Source: Arthrobacter sp. CAN_C5
GTDB taxonomy: Bacteria; Actinomycetota; Actinomycetes; Actinomycetales; Micrococcaceae
Length of the DNA stretch: 64,000 nucleotides
Reading direction: 5' to 3'
Assembly: GCF_017875735.1 (NCBI RefSeq)
Contig: NZ_JAGGMZ010000001.1
Span: 2,666,001 to 2,730,000, forward strand
Below are positions 49,514 through 64,000 of this stretch, piece after piece. A program made the position numbers and the translations under genes. The number at the start of each line of letters is the position of its first letter. The first letter of the stretch is position 1. Below the pieces are notes generated by a model. That model saw only the letters and a program-made list of their open reading frames with translations, was not told the origin of the DNA and ran no database searches.

Positions 49514-50854
49514 TTAGACCGGTTGGACGTCGACCGTGGCGAGCGTGCGCTTGCCACGCCGCAGCACCAAATACCGCCCATGCAACAGCGAATCGGGTCC
49601 CATCACCGTGTCCGGATCCTGGACCTTCACGTTGTTGACGTAGGCGCCACCTTCACCCACCGTGCGGCGGGCCGCGGAGTTGCTGGCCGAGAGACCGCTG
49701 GCCACCAGCAGGTCAATGATGCCCAGGGCATCCGCCGGGACGGTTGCCTTGGGCAGCTCCGCGATCGCCGCCGTCAGGGTGGTCTCGTCCAGGTCGGCCA
49801 GTTCGCCCTGACCGAAGAGCGCCGCCGAGGCAGCGATCACTTTTTCGGTGGCGCCCACCCCATGGACCAGGGAGTTCACCTCAAACGCCAGCGCCCGCTG
49901 GGCTTCGCGCAAATGGGGACGCTCCTGCGCAGCCCTGCCAAGTTCCTCGATCTCCTCACGCGTCTTGAACGTGAAGACCTTCAGCCGGCCCACCACGTCG
50001 GCGTCGGCGGTGTTGAGCCAGAACTGGTAGAAGGCGTAGGGGCTCGTCAGCTGGGCGTCAATCCAGATGGCGTTACCCTCGCTCTTGCCAAACTTGGTGC
50101 CATCCGAGTTGGTGATCAGCGGGGTGCCGATGGCGTGAACGCTTTTCCCCTCGGACCGCCTGATAAGGTCGGTGCCGCTGGTCAGATTGCCCCACTGGTC
50201 CGATCCCCCGGTCTGCAGGGTGCACCCGTAACTGCGGTACAGCTCCAGGAAGTCCAGTCCCTGCAGGATCTGGTAGCTGAACTCGGTGTAGCTGATACCG
50301 GCGTCCGAGTTCAGCCGCGCGCTGACAGCATCCTTGGCCAGCATGGTGCCCACCCGGTAGTGCTTGCCGATTTCCCGCAGGAAGTCGATAGCGCTCAGCG
50401 GTGCGGTCCAGTCCAGGTTGTTGACCATCCGGGCAGGGTTTTCGCCGTCGAAGTCGAGGTACTTCTGCACCTGGGCCCGCAGCTTCTCCACCCACTCGGC
50501 GACCGTCTCGGGTGTGTTCAGTGCCCGCTCCGAGGTGGGGCGGGGGTCACCGATCAGCCCCGTGGAGCCTCCTACCAGCCCGAGTGCATGGTGTCCGGCA
50601 AGCTGGAGCCGCCTCATGGTGAGTAGTTGCACCAGGTGCCCGAGGTGCAGGCTGGGTGCGGTGGGGTCGAACCCACAGTAGAAAGTCACCGGATCGCCCG
50701 CGAGGGCCTTCTCCAGTTCGTCCTCGTCGGTGGAGACCTGGACCAACCCACGCCACTTCAATTCCTGCCAGACGTTGGCGAAGGATGGGTCGTTGTGCTG
50801 GTCGCTTAGGAGTGCGGCGAGGCCGGGGTCTGTGGTTTCAGTTAGGTGGGACAC
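49514..50854 (-). CDS. tyrS: Tyrosyl-tRNA synthetase
   Basis: A 446-residue class I aminoacyl-tRNA synthetase. The HIGH-type motif is PTAPSLHLGHLVQL, followed by GLVGGSTGLIGDPRPTSER and TGGSDQWGNLTSG; the KMSKS equivalent is KFGKS in SDGTKFGKSEGNAIWID. A C-terminal S4 domain includes AARRTVGEGGAYVNNVKV. The start is likely GTG at 50854, 14 bases after the helD stop; the frame extends 17 codons further, overlapping helD. Stop lies just downstream of the rRNA promoter region. Confidence 0.95.
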   Translation of the reverse strand: MSHLTETTDPGLAALLSDQHNDPSFANVWQELKWRGLVQVSTDEDELEKALAGDPVTFYCGFDPTAPSLHLGHLVQLLTMRRLQLAGHHALGLVGGSTGLIGDPRPTSERALNTPETVAEWVEKLRAQVQKYLDFDGENPARMVNNLDWTAPLSAIDFLREIGKHYRVGTMLAKDAVSARLNSDAGISYTEFSYQILQGLDFLELYRSYGCTLQTGGSDQWGNLTSGTDLIRRSEGKSVHAIGTPLITNSDGTKFGKSEGNAIWIDAQLTSPYAFYQFWLNTADADVVGRLKVFTFKTREEIEELGRAAQERPHLREAQRALAFEVNSLVHGVGATEKVIAASAALFGQGELADLDETTLTAAIAELPKATVPADALGIIDLLVASGLSASNSAARRTVGEGGAYVNNVKVQDPDTVMGPDSLLHGRYLVLRRGKRTLATVDVQPV

Positions 50855-50867
50855 AGACTCTAAATTA

Positions 50868-53120
50868 TCAGTCCTCGATGCCTGCCGGTATTTCTCCGGT
50901 GGCAATAAGACGCAGCCGCTGGGTGGGGCGGGTCATTGAGACGTACAGGTCGCCGACCCGGATGGACCGGGGGTCGAGCATTTCCGCTGGTTCCAGGACC
51001 ACGACGCCGTCAAACTCCAGCCCCTTGGCCTCCCGCGGGGTGGTGACCACAATGTCCTGCCCGGTACTGCCGGCGCCGAACCCGACCCGTTGCCCGTAGA
51101 CAGCGGTCAGGGCAGAGCGCACCTGAGCGTGCACACGCTCAGGGGTGATGACCGCAAGCAACCCGCCCTCAATCGCCGCGAGCTCTTCGGGTACCGCGGT
51201 CAGCAGCGCCGGGATGAGCTCGGGAACCCGATCCACTACCGGCGCCCAGCGACCCTCCCGCACTGCCTTGGGTGCCGAGACGACCAGTCCGGCGGCGTTG
51301 GCCATCCGCGCGGCTGCCTCAGCGATCTGGGCAGGGGTGCGGTAGTTGACGGTAAGTTCCTCGAGCTGCCACCGGTCCCCCACAAACGGTTCCAGCGCCT
51401 GCTGCCACGAGTTGGACCCGGCGGCCGAGCTTGTCTGCGCAATGTCGCCGACAATGGTGAAGGACTTCAGGGGGCAGCGGCGCATGAGCACCCGCCACTG
51501 CATGGGGGACAATTCCTGCGCCTCGTCCACCACGATGTGCCCGAAGGCCCACGTCCGGTCGACGGAGGCGCGTTCGGCTGCGCTCAACCGGGCTTCGGTC
51601 ACGGCGTTGTGGTCAGCGAGGTCCTCGGCGGTCAGCACGCCGTCGACGCCCGAGTCGGCGAGCGACTCGTTGACGTTCTCGAGCGTGCGCTCGGCGTTCG
51701 CCAGGTCCCGGCGTCGTTCCTGATCCCGGGCGGCGTTGTCGCGTCCGGCCGACGCGTCCAGATCTCCGAGCAGTTCGGCGGCCTCGTCCAGCAGGGCCAC
51801 GTCGGCTTCGGTCCAGGGCGCGTCGGCGGGGCGCGTGAGCGCTTCGACCTCGGCGTCGCTGAAACCCGGAGCGGCGGCCGCCAGGATCCCCGGTTTGGTG
51901 AGAAGTTCGGCGACGAACTTCTCGGGGGTGAGGGGCATCCATGCCAGGTTGAGGGCAATCCTGACATCCCGGGAACTGCGGACGTCCTCAGCCAGATAGG
52001 ACCGGTCTGCGGTGTTGCCCGCCCCCGACGATTCCTCCAGCTGTTCGGTGAGCTGCTCGGTCAGTTCTCTCAGCAGGATCTTCACGAAGGTGACCCGGGC
52101 TTCGTTGTGGGGTTTGCCGGTGGCACGGGCACGTTCGCGCGCCTTGCGCACCTGCCGAGGTGCAAGGGTCAGGATCGTGCCTTCGACGTTGAGCCGTTTG
52201 TCCTCCGCCGGCACGCGCTGGCGGTTGGCCAACGCGCGGCGCAGCACATCCACCATCTCAAGGCGTCCCTTGATTTCGGCGGCAGTCTCGGTGGGCTCCT
52301 GGACTGCCGTGATGCCGGGCATCAGGCTGCCGATGCTGGCCATCACCACGCCGGTCTCCCCCAGAGAGGGGAGCACCCGTTCGATGTACTTCATGAACGC
52401 ATTGGTCGGACCAACCAGCAACACACCGGCTGACTTCAGCCGTTCGCGGTGCGTGTAAAGCAGGTAGGCGGCACGGTGCAGTGCGACAGCGGTCTTGCCC
52501 GTACCGGGTCCGCCCTGGACGACGACGACGCCCTGTAGCGGCGCCCTGATCACCCGGTCCTGCTCGGCCTGGATGGTGCCGACAATGTCGGACATTTGCC
52601 CGGTGCGCTTGGAGTTGAGGGCGGCGAGGAGGGCTCCTTCGCCCTGCAGGGAGTCATCCTCGGTGAGCAGGGCAACGTCCAGTACGTCATCCTCGATGGC
52701 CAGGACGTTGCGCCGGGAAAGGATCAGATGACGACGGCGGCGCACCCCCATCCGTTCGAAGGCGGTTGCCTGGTAGAAGGTGCCGGCCTCCGGTGCCCGC
52801 CAGTCGACCATGAGCTGCTGTAGGTCTGCGGTAGACAGGCCGATCCTGCCGATGTAGCGCTCGTCCCCGGTGTCGAGGTCCAGGCGCCCGAACACCAGTC
52901 GGTCGTCGACGGCGTTGAGCTGGGCGAGCCGATCCTCGTACATGGTGGCGAAGGCATCGCGTTCGGACCGGTTCTGGTGGGATCCGGCTGACAGGGAACG
53001 GCGCACCTCGGCGAGCTGCCCGCGCTTTTCGGCGCGGAGTTCATCAAGCCGTTGGTAGAGCCCCGCGACATAGCCGCGCTCGTGCTCCAGCTCGTTGCGG
53101 GCCGTGGATGTGTGATGCAT
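50868..53120 (-). CDS. helD: HelD-like superfamily 1 helicase/ATPase
   Basis: A 750-residue UvrD/Rep-like ATPase of the HelD group, which binds RNA polymerase and recycles stalled complexes. The N-terminal coiled-coil (residues 1-70) precedes VDWRAPEAGTFYQATAFERM and RRRRHLILSRRNVLAIEDDV, typical of HelD. Walker A is QGGPGTGKTAVALHRAAYLL; Walker B is HIVVDEAQELSPMQWRVLMR; motif IV/V segments include IVGDIAQTSSAAGSNSWQQA and GLEFDGVVVLEPAEM. AGAGGG precedes the ATG; a TTG seven codons earlier is an alternative. Confidence 0.9.
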   Translation of the reverse strand: MHHTSTARNELEHERGYVAGLYQRLDELRAEKRGQLAEVRRSLSAGSHQNRSERDAFATMYEDRLAQLNAVDDRLVFGRLDLDTGDERYIGRIGLSTADLQQLMVDWRAPEAGTFYQATAFERMGVRRRRHLILSRRNVLAIEDDVLDVALLTEDDSLQGEGALLAALNSKRTGQMSDIVGTIQAEQDRVIRAPLQGVVVVQGGPGTGKTAVALHRAAYLLYTHRERLKSAGVLLVGPTNAFMKYIERVLPSLGETGVVMASIGSLMPGITAVQEPTETAAEIKGRLEMVDVLRRALANRQRVPAEDKRLNVEGTILTLAPRQVRKARERARATGKPHNEARVTFVKILLRELTEQLTEQLEESSGAGNTADRSYLAEDVRSSRDVRIALNLAWMPLTPEKFVAELLTKPGILAAAAPGFSDAEVEALTRPADAPWTEADVALLDEAAELLGDLDASAGRDNAARDQERRRDLANAERTLENVNESLADSGVDGVLTAEDLADHNAVTEARLSAAERASVDRTWAFGHIVVDEAQELSPMQWRVLMRRCPLKSFTIVGDIAQTSSAAGSNSWQQALEPFVGDRWQLEELTVNYRTPAQIAEAAARMANAAGLVVSAPKAVREGRWAPVVDRVPELIPALLTAVPEELAAIEGGLLAVITPERVHAQVRSALTAVYGQRVGFGAGSTGQDIVVTTPREAKGLEFDGVVVLEPAEMLDPRSIRVGDLYVSMTRPTQRLRLIATGEIPAGIED

Positions 53121-53196
53121 AATTCGTTTCCCTCTCGCCAAAGGCAGACCGTCAATTCTACAGGGACGGTGCCGCTTTTGGCATGGTCAGTGAATC

Positions 53197-53748
53197 CTAG
53201 GCGGAAACGGTGGCGTGGACGCGATACCGCGGCACCCGCGCCCGTCCCGTCAATGCTGCGAGCTCGAGGACCACGGCGCACCCGATGACCTCGGCACCGG
53301 CGGTTTCAAACAACCGGGTGGCGGCGCCGAGCGTGCCGCCCGTCGCCAAAACGTCGTCGAGCACCAGGACACGGGTGCCGGGAACGACGTCCCCCTGGTG
53401 GATTTCCAGGACCGCGTCCCCGTACTCGAGGCTGTAGGACTCGGAGAGGACCGACCGGGGCAGCTTGCCGGGTTTCCGGACTGCCATGACGCCGGTCCCC
53501 GTGGCGTAGGCGACGGCTGCAGCCAGCAGGAACCCGCGTGCCTCGATGCCAGCCACCAGATCGAACTCCCCCGCGAAGGGGCGGACCAGGTCATCGATCA
53601 CTGCGCGGAACGCTGCTGGATCCCCAAACACCGGAGTGAGATCGCGAAAGCTGATGCCCGGACGTGGAAAGTCCTGAACCGTGAGGCAGAGCCGTTCGAT
53701 GTAGTCCTGCGCTGTGGTGTCCGAGCCGGCGGGTACTGAAATATTCAC
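53197..53748 (-). CDS. apt: Adenine phosphoribosyltransferase
   Basis: A 183-residue purine salvage enzyme that makes AMP from adenine and PRPP. Diagnostic are VQDFPRPGISFRDLTPVF, AGIEARGFLLAAAVAYATG, the flexible loop KPGKLPRSVLSESYSLEYG and the PRPP motif VLVLDDVLATGGTL. Its ATG overlaps the stop of the DNA glycosylase gene (ATGA), linking the two. Confidence 0.95.
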   Translation of the reverse strand: MNISVPAGSDTTAQDYIERLCLTVQDFPRPGISFRDLTPVFGDPAAFRAVIDDLVRPFAGEFDLVAGIEARGFLLAAAVAYATGTGVMAVRKPGKLPRSVLSESYSLEYGDAVLEIHQGDVVPGTRVLVLDDVLATGGTLGAATRLFETAGAEVIGCAVVLELAALTGRARVPRYRVHATVSA

Positions 53749-54398
53749 CCATTAACTGTACGGGCTGCGCGCGGCTTCGCCGCGCGGTAGCGGGACACCG
53801 TCGGATCGTCAGTCAGCCAGTAGCGCCACGGGTACGCCGTGCTGCCACCCGCACCCGCTACTCCAACGCGCGGCCCACTCGAGAACGCTGCCTGGTCCAC
53901 CGGCGTGCCCGGGAGGGTGAGGGACAGCGGACCGGCGAACAGGTCGGCGCCGTCGAGCGTGCGGTCCAGGCCCAAAGCCTGCGCCAGCCGGGCCGGGCCG
54001 CGGGCCAGATCCAGGTCCAGCCGCGGGGATTTGCGGCGCGCCCGGGCCGTCTCGTGGCCCTCGACAATCTCCCCCGCCCGCAGCAGTAGCCCGGTGGGCT
54101 GGCCCGGCTCACCACAGACCACGTTGGCGCAGTAGTGCATGCCATAGGTGAAATACACGTACAGGTGTCCGGGGGCGCCGAACATGCTCGAGTTCCGGGG
54201 TGTCTGGCCGCGGAAGGCGTGGGATCCGGGGTCGTCTGCGCCAAGGTAAGCCTCCACCTCGGTGATCCTGACCGTGACCCGGCTTACGCCGTCGTCGTGG
54301 CTGAACAGACCGCCCAGCAGGGTCGGTGCAACGGCGGTGGCTGGACGGGCCAGCCGGCTTCGGTCGGTGTTCGTTTCCACAGCACAAGACCGTAGCAA
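53745..54398 (-). CDS. DNA-3-methyladenine glycosylase (AAG/MPG family)
   Basis: A 217-residue monofunctional glycosylase that excises alkylated purines. Family hallmarks are VRITEVEAYLGADDPGSHAF (catalytic Glu region), GQTPRNSSMFGAPGHLYVYF, TYGMHYCANVVCGEPG and LLRAGEIVEG, plus the C-terminal GPRVGVAGAGG and YPWRYWL. The start could also be GTG at 54380. It diverges from the adaA-alkA fusion at 54476, so alkylation repair genes face away from one 77-base promoter region. Confidence 0.93.
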   Translation of the reverse strand: MLRSCAVETNTDRSRLARPATAVAPTLLGGLFSHDDGVSRVTVRITEVEAYLGADDPGSHAFRGQTPRNSSMFGAPGHLYVYFTYGMHYCANVVCGEPGQPTGLLLRAGEIVEGHETARARRKSPRLDLDLARGPARLAQALGLDRTLDGADLFAGPLSLTLPGTPVDQAAFSSGPRVGVAGAGGSTAYPWRYWLTDDPTVSRYRAAKPRAARTVNG

Positions 54399-54475
54399 AC
54401 CGCCCCACCCACTGCCGCCACGGTCGTGTCCGATTCCCGCTAGCTGCCGGTGGCCGAACCTGCAACGATGGGGTG

Positions 54476-55999
54476 ATGGACTTCTGGCAGCGCTATCGGG
54501 CGATTGACTCGCGCGACACCCGCTTCGACGGACAGTTCGTCACCGCCGTGGCCACCACGAGGATCTACTGTCGTCCCTCGTGCCCGGCCCGCACCCCCAA
54601 ACCTGCCAATGTGACCTTCTATCAGACCTCGGCCGCCGCCCATCAGGCCGGCTACAGGGCGTGCAAGCGCTGCCTGCCCGAGGCTGTTCCCGGCACCCCC
54701 GACTGGAACCTCCGCTCGGACGCGGCGGCGCGGGCCATGCGGTTGATCTCCGACGGCGAGGTGGATCGGACGGGGGTGCCTGGCCTGGCCGCCCGGCTCG
54801 GCTACTCGACCCGCCAGCTACACCGGATCCTGCATCAGGAGCTCGGTGCGGGACCGCTGGCCCTGGCCCGGGCAACCCGAGCCCAAACGGCCCGCTCCCT
54901 GCTGACCTCGTCAGGCCTGAAGTTTGCGGACATTGCCTTCGCCGCGGGGTTCAGCAGTGTCCGGCAGTTCAATGACACAGTGCAGGAGGTGTTTGCCCTC
55001 ACCCCAACCGATCTTCGCGCCCGTGCCCGGACTGTCCAGGAGTCTTCCGACCCGGGAGGGGCGGGCACCACGCTGTCACTTCTCCTCCCGTTGCGCGTCC
55101 CCTACGATCCGGGCATCTTCGAGTTCCTGCGGGTTCGAGCCGTCGACGGCGCGGAGCACGCCACCGTCGACCGGTACGAGAGGCTGGTGCAGCTACCTGG
55201 CGGGCAGGGCTGGTTCAGCGCCCGGCTTGCGACGGCGCCCCGCGGCCTGCCCGCCCTCGCGGTGACCGTGTCAGTGGAAAGGCTGCCCGACCTGCCGGTG
55301 CTGCTGTCCCGGATCCGTCGGCTGTTCGACCTGGACGCGGATCCCCTGGCCGTGGACGACGTCCTCGGATCCGACCCGATGCTCGCCGGCAGGGTGCAGC
55401 AGATTCCGGGGATCCGCCTCCCAGGATCCGTCGACGCTCACGAGATCCTCATCCGGGCCATGATCGGACAGCAGATCACCGTCAAGGCGGCACGCACAGC
55501 CCTGCACCGGTTGGCCGTCCTTGGCACACCGTCGACGCTGGCGCCCCACCGGGCAGGAGATGCGGAGCTCCACCGGCTGTTTCCGACGGCTGAGCAAGTG
55601 GCCGACGGCGGTGCGGGCCTGCTGAAGGGTCCGGCCCGCCGGACCGACAGTATCCTCCGGGTGAGCTCCGCGCTGGCCGACGGTAGCCTGCAGATCGGGG
55701 TCGAGGACGGCGTCGCCGACCTCGAACGAAAGCTTCTCCCGCTGCCGGGGATTGGCCCCTGGACCGTGAGGTATGTGGCAATGCGGGTACTCGGCGCCAC
55801 CGATATCCAGCTGACCAACGACGCGGCAATCCGGAATGGCTGGGCGGCCCTCACCGGGCGGGCCAGCCAGGCCCAACCGGCCAACGTCACGGCCACCCTT
55901 GAACGTTTCATCCCGTGGCGCTCCTACGCCACCCTGCATCTCTGGCGGGTCGCCGCCAACCATCCACCCGCCCATCCCCGAGCAAAGGCAACACCTTGA
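54476..55999 (+). CDS. alkA: AdaA-AlkA fusion: methylation sensor, AraC regulator and DNA-3-methyladenine glycosylase II
   Basis: A 507-residue three-part protein. Residues 1-75 form the Ada zinc-binding domain with C32, C36, C63 and C66 (IYCRPSCPART, YRACKRCLPE); C32 matches the cysteine that accepts a methyl group from phosphotriesters. Residues 85-185 are an AraC-type double HTH (ARLGYSTRQLHRILHQELGA, IAFAAGFSSVRQFNDTVQEV). Residues 195-500 are an AlkA glycosylase with the helix-hairpin-helix LLPLPGIGPWTVRYVAMRVL and catalytic Asp in QLTNDAAIRNG. M. tuberculosis has the same fusion. It is coupled to ogt by a one-base overlap. Confidence 0.93.
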   Translation: MDFWQRYRAIDSRDTRFDGQFVTAVATTRIYCRPSCPARTPKPANVTFYQTSAAAHQAGYRACKRCLPEAVPGTPDWNLRSDAAARAMRLISDGEVDRTGVPGLAARLGYSTRQLHRILHQELGAGPLALARATRAQTARSLLTSSGLKFADIAFAAGFSSVRQFNDTVQEVFALTPTDLRARARTVQESSDPGGAGTTLSLLLPLRVPYDPGIFEFLRVRAVDGAEHATVDRYERLVQLPGGQGWFSARLATAPRGLPALAVTVSVERLPDLPVLLSRIRRLFDLDADPLAVDDVLGSDPMLAGRVQQIPGIRLPGSVDAHEILIRAMIGQQITVKAARTALHRLAVLGTPSTLAPHRAGDAELHRLFPTAEQVADGGAGLLKGPARRTDSILRVSSALADGSLQIGVEDGVADLERKLLPLPGIGPWTVRYVAMRVLGATDIQLTNDAAIRNGWAALTGRASQAQPANVTATLERFIPWRSYATLHLWRVAANHPPAHPRAKATP

Positions 56000-56580
56000 T
56001 GACGCTTCCCGATCCAGCATTGACCACACGGGTTCCGACCGCACCCGCCGCTTCCGCTTCCCGGCAGACGACGGTTTCCACCCCGGATGGCCCGTTCACC
56101 ATCCTGGAACTGGACGGCGCGGTGCTTGCCTCAGGGTGGACCTCCGATCTGGCCGACCTGACCGGACAGATTCACCCGGCCCTGCGACCGGCAACGGCGC
56201 CGATCGTGGTTGACCCTGGCGAGCTGGGGCCGATCACCGCAGCGGTGAGCTCCTACTACGACGGCGACATCACGGCGATCGATGCGGTCCCGGTCCGGCA
56301 GGTGTCGGGTCCCTTCCGCAGCCACGCCTGGGACATGCTGCGCACCGTTACCCCCGGCCGCCCGGTGACCTATGCGCAGTACGCCGGGCTTGCCGGAAAC
56401 GCCAGCGCCGTGCGTGCCGCGGCCGGCGCGTGCGCCAGGAACGCGGCTGCCCTCTTTGTGCCCTGCCACCGGGTGATCCGCACCGACGGTTCACTCGGCG
56501 GCTTTCGGTGGGGCCTGGAAGTCAAGACGAGCCTCCTCGCCCGGGAGGCGGGTCACTCAGCAGCGGTGTTGGCCCGGTAG
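55999..56580 (+). CDS. ogt: Methylated-DNA--protein-cysteine methyltransferase
   Basis: A 193-residue suicide enzyme that removes methyl from O6-methylguanine. The acceptor cysteine is C156 in AALFVPCHRVIRTDGSLGGF; the DNA-binding segment is PGRPVTYAQYAGLAGNASAV with the arginine finger. The start ATG shares a base with the alkA stop (TGATG). The gene ends tail to tail with the SRPBCC gene, overlapping it by 28 bases. Together with the adaA-alkA fusion it completes the adaptive response. Confidence 0.94.
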   Translation: MTLPDPALTTRVPTAPAASASRQTTVSTPDGPFTILELDGAVLASGWTSDLADLTGQIHPALRPATAPIVVDPGELGPITAAVSSYYDGDITAIDAVPVRQVSGPFRSHAWDMLRTVTPGRPVTYAQYAGLAGNASAVRAAAGACARNAAALFVPCHRVIRTDGSLGGFRWGLEVKTSLLAREAGHSAAVLAR

Positions 56581-57428
56581 AAGTCCTCGAGCACCCGCAG
56601 CTTACGGACGCTGATGTGCGGGGTGTCGCCGTCGAGGTCCACCCCCACCGCGTCGAGGTGAGCGTGCCAGCTGGCCATCAGCGTGGCGGTCTCGCCCGGG
56701 TCCTCGACCACGTGCCGTACGGTGAGCATCGTGACGGGGCCGGTGGCGGTGAAATCCACTTCGGCCTGTTCGACCCGTGTCTGCTGGGACGGGTCCGCGG
56801 TGAGGGCGTCCTTGACCTTCGGCAGCCCCGCCTCGAAGCGCCGGTCGAAATGGATCATGGTGACGCCGTCGGTGGTCTCCAATTCGCCCATGGTGTGGGA
56901 GAGGTGGAACTCTGCGGCGTAGGCGTCGCGGAGCGTGGCCCAGTCGGCGTCCGGACCCGGTGGCCGTCCGGCGGCGACGTGGTCGAGGGCGTCCAGGATG
57001 AGCTGCCATCCGGCAGCGCCCTCGGTGAGGAAGGCGGCGGTTTCCGAACGGGCCCGCAGCTGGAACAGCGCACCGCCGTCGCACTCGAGCACCCGCCATT
57101 CCAGCAGCGATTCCAGGCCCATGTTGTCGTCCCAGGTGATCTGGAGGCTGGTGGGCGAATTGAGCTGCAGGACGGTGCCGGCCGATAGATCGCCGCCCAT
57201 GTCCAGCGAATACTCCTTGCCCAGCTCCCACCCCGGGGTGAGCTTGCCGAGCCACCTGGCCACCTGTGCGGGTTCAGTAAGGAGGTTCCAGACGTAGGAG
57301 CGTGGATAGTCGAACTGCCGGTCGAACGCCAGCACATACCCGTCTCTCAGCCGTTCAATCCGGCCCAGCGGTTCGGCACGGTGGGACGCCGCTACACGCT
57401 GCAACTCGCCGGTGAGTTGAGATTCCAT
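56553..57428 (-). CDS. SRPBCC-fold protein (AHSA1-like), two-domain
   Basis: A 291-residue protein with an N-terminal SRPBCC/AHSA1 domain (FDRQFDYPRSYVWNLLTEPA, VARWLGKLTPGWELGKEY) and a second, related C-terminal half that starts about residue 185 and contains TGPVTMLTVRHVVEDPGETA, a two-module layout. The fold binds hydrophobic ligands or acts as a ketone-type cyclase; nothing specific is visible. ATG start with GCAGGAGG upstream. Its end overlaps ogt on the opposite strand. Confidence 0.8.
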   Translation of the reverse strand: MESQLTGELQRVAASHRAEPLGRIERLRDGYVLAFDRQFDYPRSYVWNLLTEPAQVARWLGKLTPGWELGKEYSLDMGGDLSAGTVLQLNSPTSLQITWDDNMGLESLLEWRVLECDGGALFQLRARSETAAFLTEGAAGWQLILDALDHVAAGRPPGPDADWATLRDAYAAEFHLSHTMGELETTDGVTMIHFDRRFEAGLPKVKDALTADPSQQTRVEQAEVDFTATGPVTMLTVRHVVEDPGETATLMASWHAHLDAVGVDLDGDTPHISVRKLRVLEDFYRANTAAE

Positions 57429-57489
57429 GCTGCCTCCTGCGACAGGGTGATCCCAACCTACCTCAGGCCCCAACCGTTCCGGAAGGGTT

Positions 57490-60958
<3,469 letters not shown>

Positions 60959-61008
60959 GGGTGTTGCTCCTGGGGTGTAGGGATGTGATCGGTCAAGAAA
61001 ACGGTTCG

Positions 61009-61044
61009 GTAGTGGTTCAAGTGGTGGTTCAAGTGGTGGTACTG
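61009..61044. repeat. Three 12-bp repeats in the argR-argG spacer
   Basis: Units of GTGGTGGTTCAA or close variants repeat at 61009-61020, 61021-61032 and 61033-61044. They lie in the untranslated part between argR and argG, about 50-85 bases before the argG start. Confidence 0.75.
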
Positions 61045-61055
61045 GTGTCGGATGG

Positions 61056-63830
<2,775 letters not shown>

Positions 63831-63834
<4 letters not shown>

Positions 63835-64000
63835 GATCCGTCCTCGTCCGGTACTACCTGGGTGCCGATCCCTGCGGTGGTGAAGGTTTCCAGCAGCATG
63901 GAGTGGGCCAGCCTGCCGTCGACAATATGCGCCCGGGCCACCCCGCCGTCGACCGCTGCGAGGCAGGCGCTCATCTTGGGGATCATGCCGGATTCCAGCT
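63831..64000 (-). CDS. argB: Acetylglutamate kinase, C-terminal end (cut by window edge)
   Basis: The last 55 or so residues of ArgB. They read [20 protein letters not shown] then [20 protein letters not shown] and GIGTQVVPD, the conserved end of the kinase, which includes the arginine feedback region. The catalytic part lies outside the window. It starts the arg genes seen here and is coupled to argD. Confidence 0.95.

Noticed and set aside
49436-50626. A 396-codon plus-strand frame opposite tyrS
   Set aside because: Antisense shadow of tyrosyl-tRNA synthetase.
51090-52433. A 447-codon plus-strand frame opposite helD
   Set aside because: Antisense shadow; helicase motifs are all on the minus strand.

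Overview
The window is high-GC actinobacterial chromosome, most like a Micrococcaceae member of the Arthrobacter group. I base this on the G+C-rich codon use, the GarA/OdhI-FtsR-GcvH cluster, the scpA-scpB-rluB-cmk-der block, a HelD-type helicase, an AdaA-AlkA fusion next to ogt, and a mycothiol-dependent-enzyme family protein. No species call is possible from reading alone. Almost every long gene can be assigned to a family; most of the window is core genome.

Layout. 1-5.7 kb: the 5' part of pyruvate carboxylase, an orphan ParA-like ATPase, then a minus-strand cluster gcvH-garA-ftsR-bifunctional nuclease-merR, which ties glycine cleavage and 2-oxoglutarate signalling to division control. 5.9-15.5 kb: an accessory stretch with an ATP-dependent DNA ligase and a stand-alone NHEJ polymerase domain, a conserved unknown protein, an MgtE-type transporter broken by an in-frame amber codon, a secreted polysaccharide deacetylase with propeller-like repeats, and a small plus-strand group (peroxiredoxin-like, DJ-1/PfpI, membrane protein, Crp/Fnr regulator). 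It ends at a tRNA-Pro gene. 15.8-23.0 kb: der, cmk, tyrA, rluB, scpB, scpA and a Soj-type parA, all minus strand and tightly packed.

23.1-33.5 kb: a block that interrupts the otherwise conserved parA...xerD neighbourhood. It holds a propionate/2-methylcitrate module (prpE divergent from gntR-prpD-prpB-prpC, with an inverted pair of operator-like sites between), an intact ISL3-family insertion sequence with 8-bp target duplications sitting directly against the prp terminator, a Nudix hydrolase, and an ECF-like sigma factor with a membrane-anchored partner. 33.6-43.2 kb: xerD, Nudix, pyrG, recN, nadK, tlyA, a 65-residue small protein, a HAD-IIA phosphatase and a TPR protein, nearly all coupled by short overlaps.

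43.3-49.4 kb: a complete rRNA operon on the minus strand (16S-23S-5S) with promoter, terminator and both RNase III-type processing stems visible; no tRNA is seen in the spacer. 49.5-53.7 kb: tyrS, helD, apt. 53.7-56.6 kb: an alkylation-repair cluster (3-methyladenine glycosylase divergent from adaA-alkA fusion and ogt). 56.6-64 kb: an SRPBCC protein, a DinB/MDMPI-family protein, and the arginine operon argB-argD-argF-argR-argG-argH, cut by the right edge inside argB.

I did not find a CRISPR array, prophage, toxin-antitoxin pair or an obviously novel multi-gene system. The most interesting anomalies are the amber-interrupted mgtE with its antisense-overlapping neighbour, the IS element placed exactly at the base of a terminator hairpin, four in-phase stop codons produced by a 9-bp repeat at the end of the NHEJ polymerase gene, and the prp operator pair.
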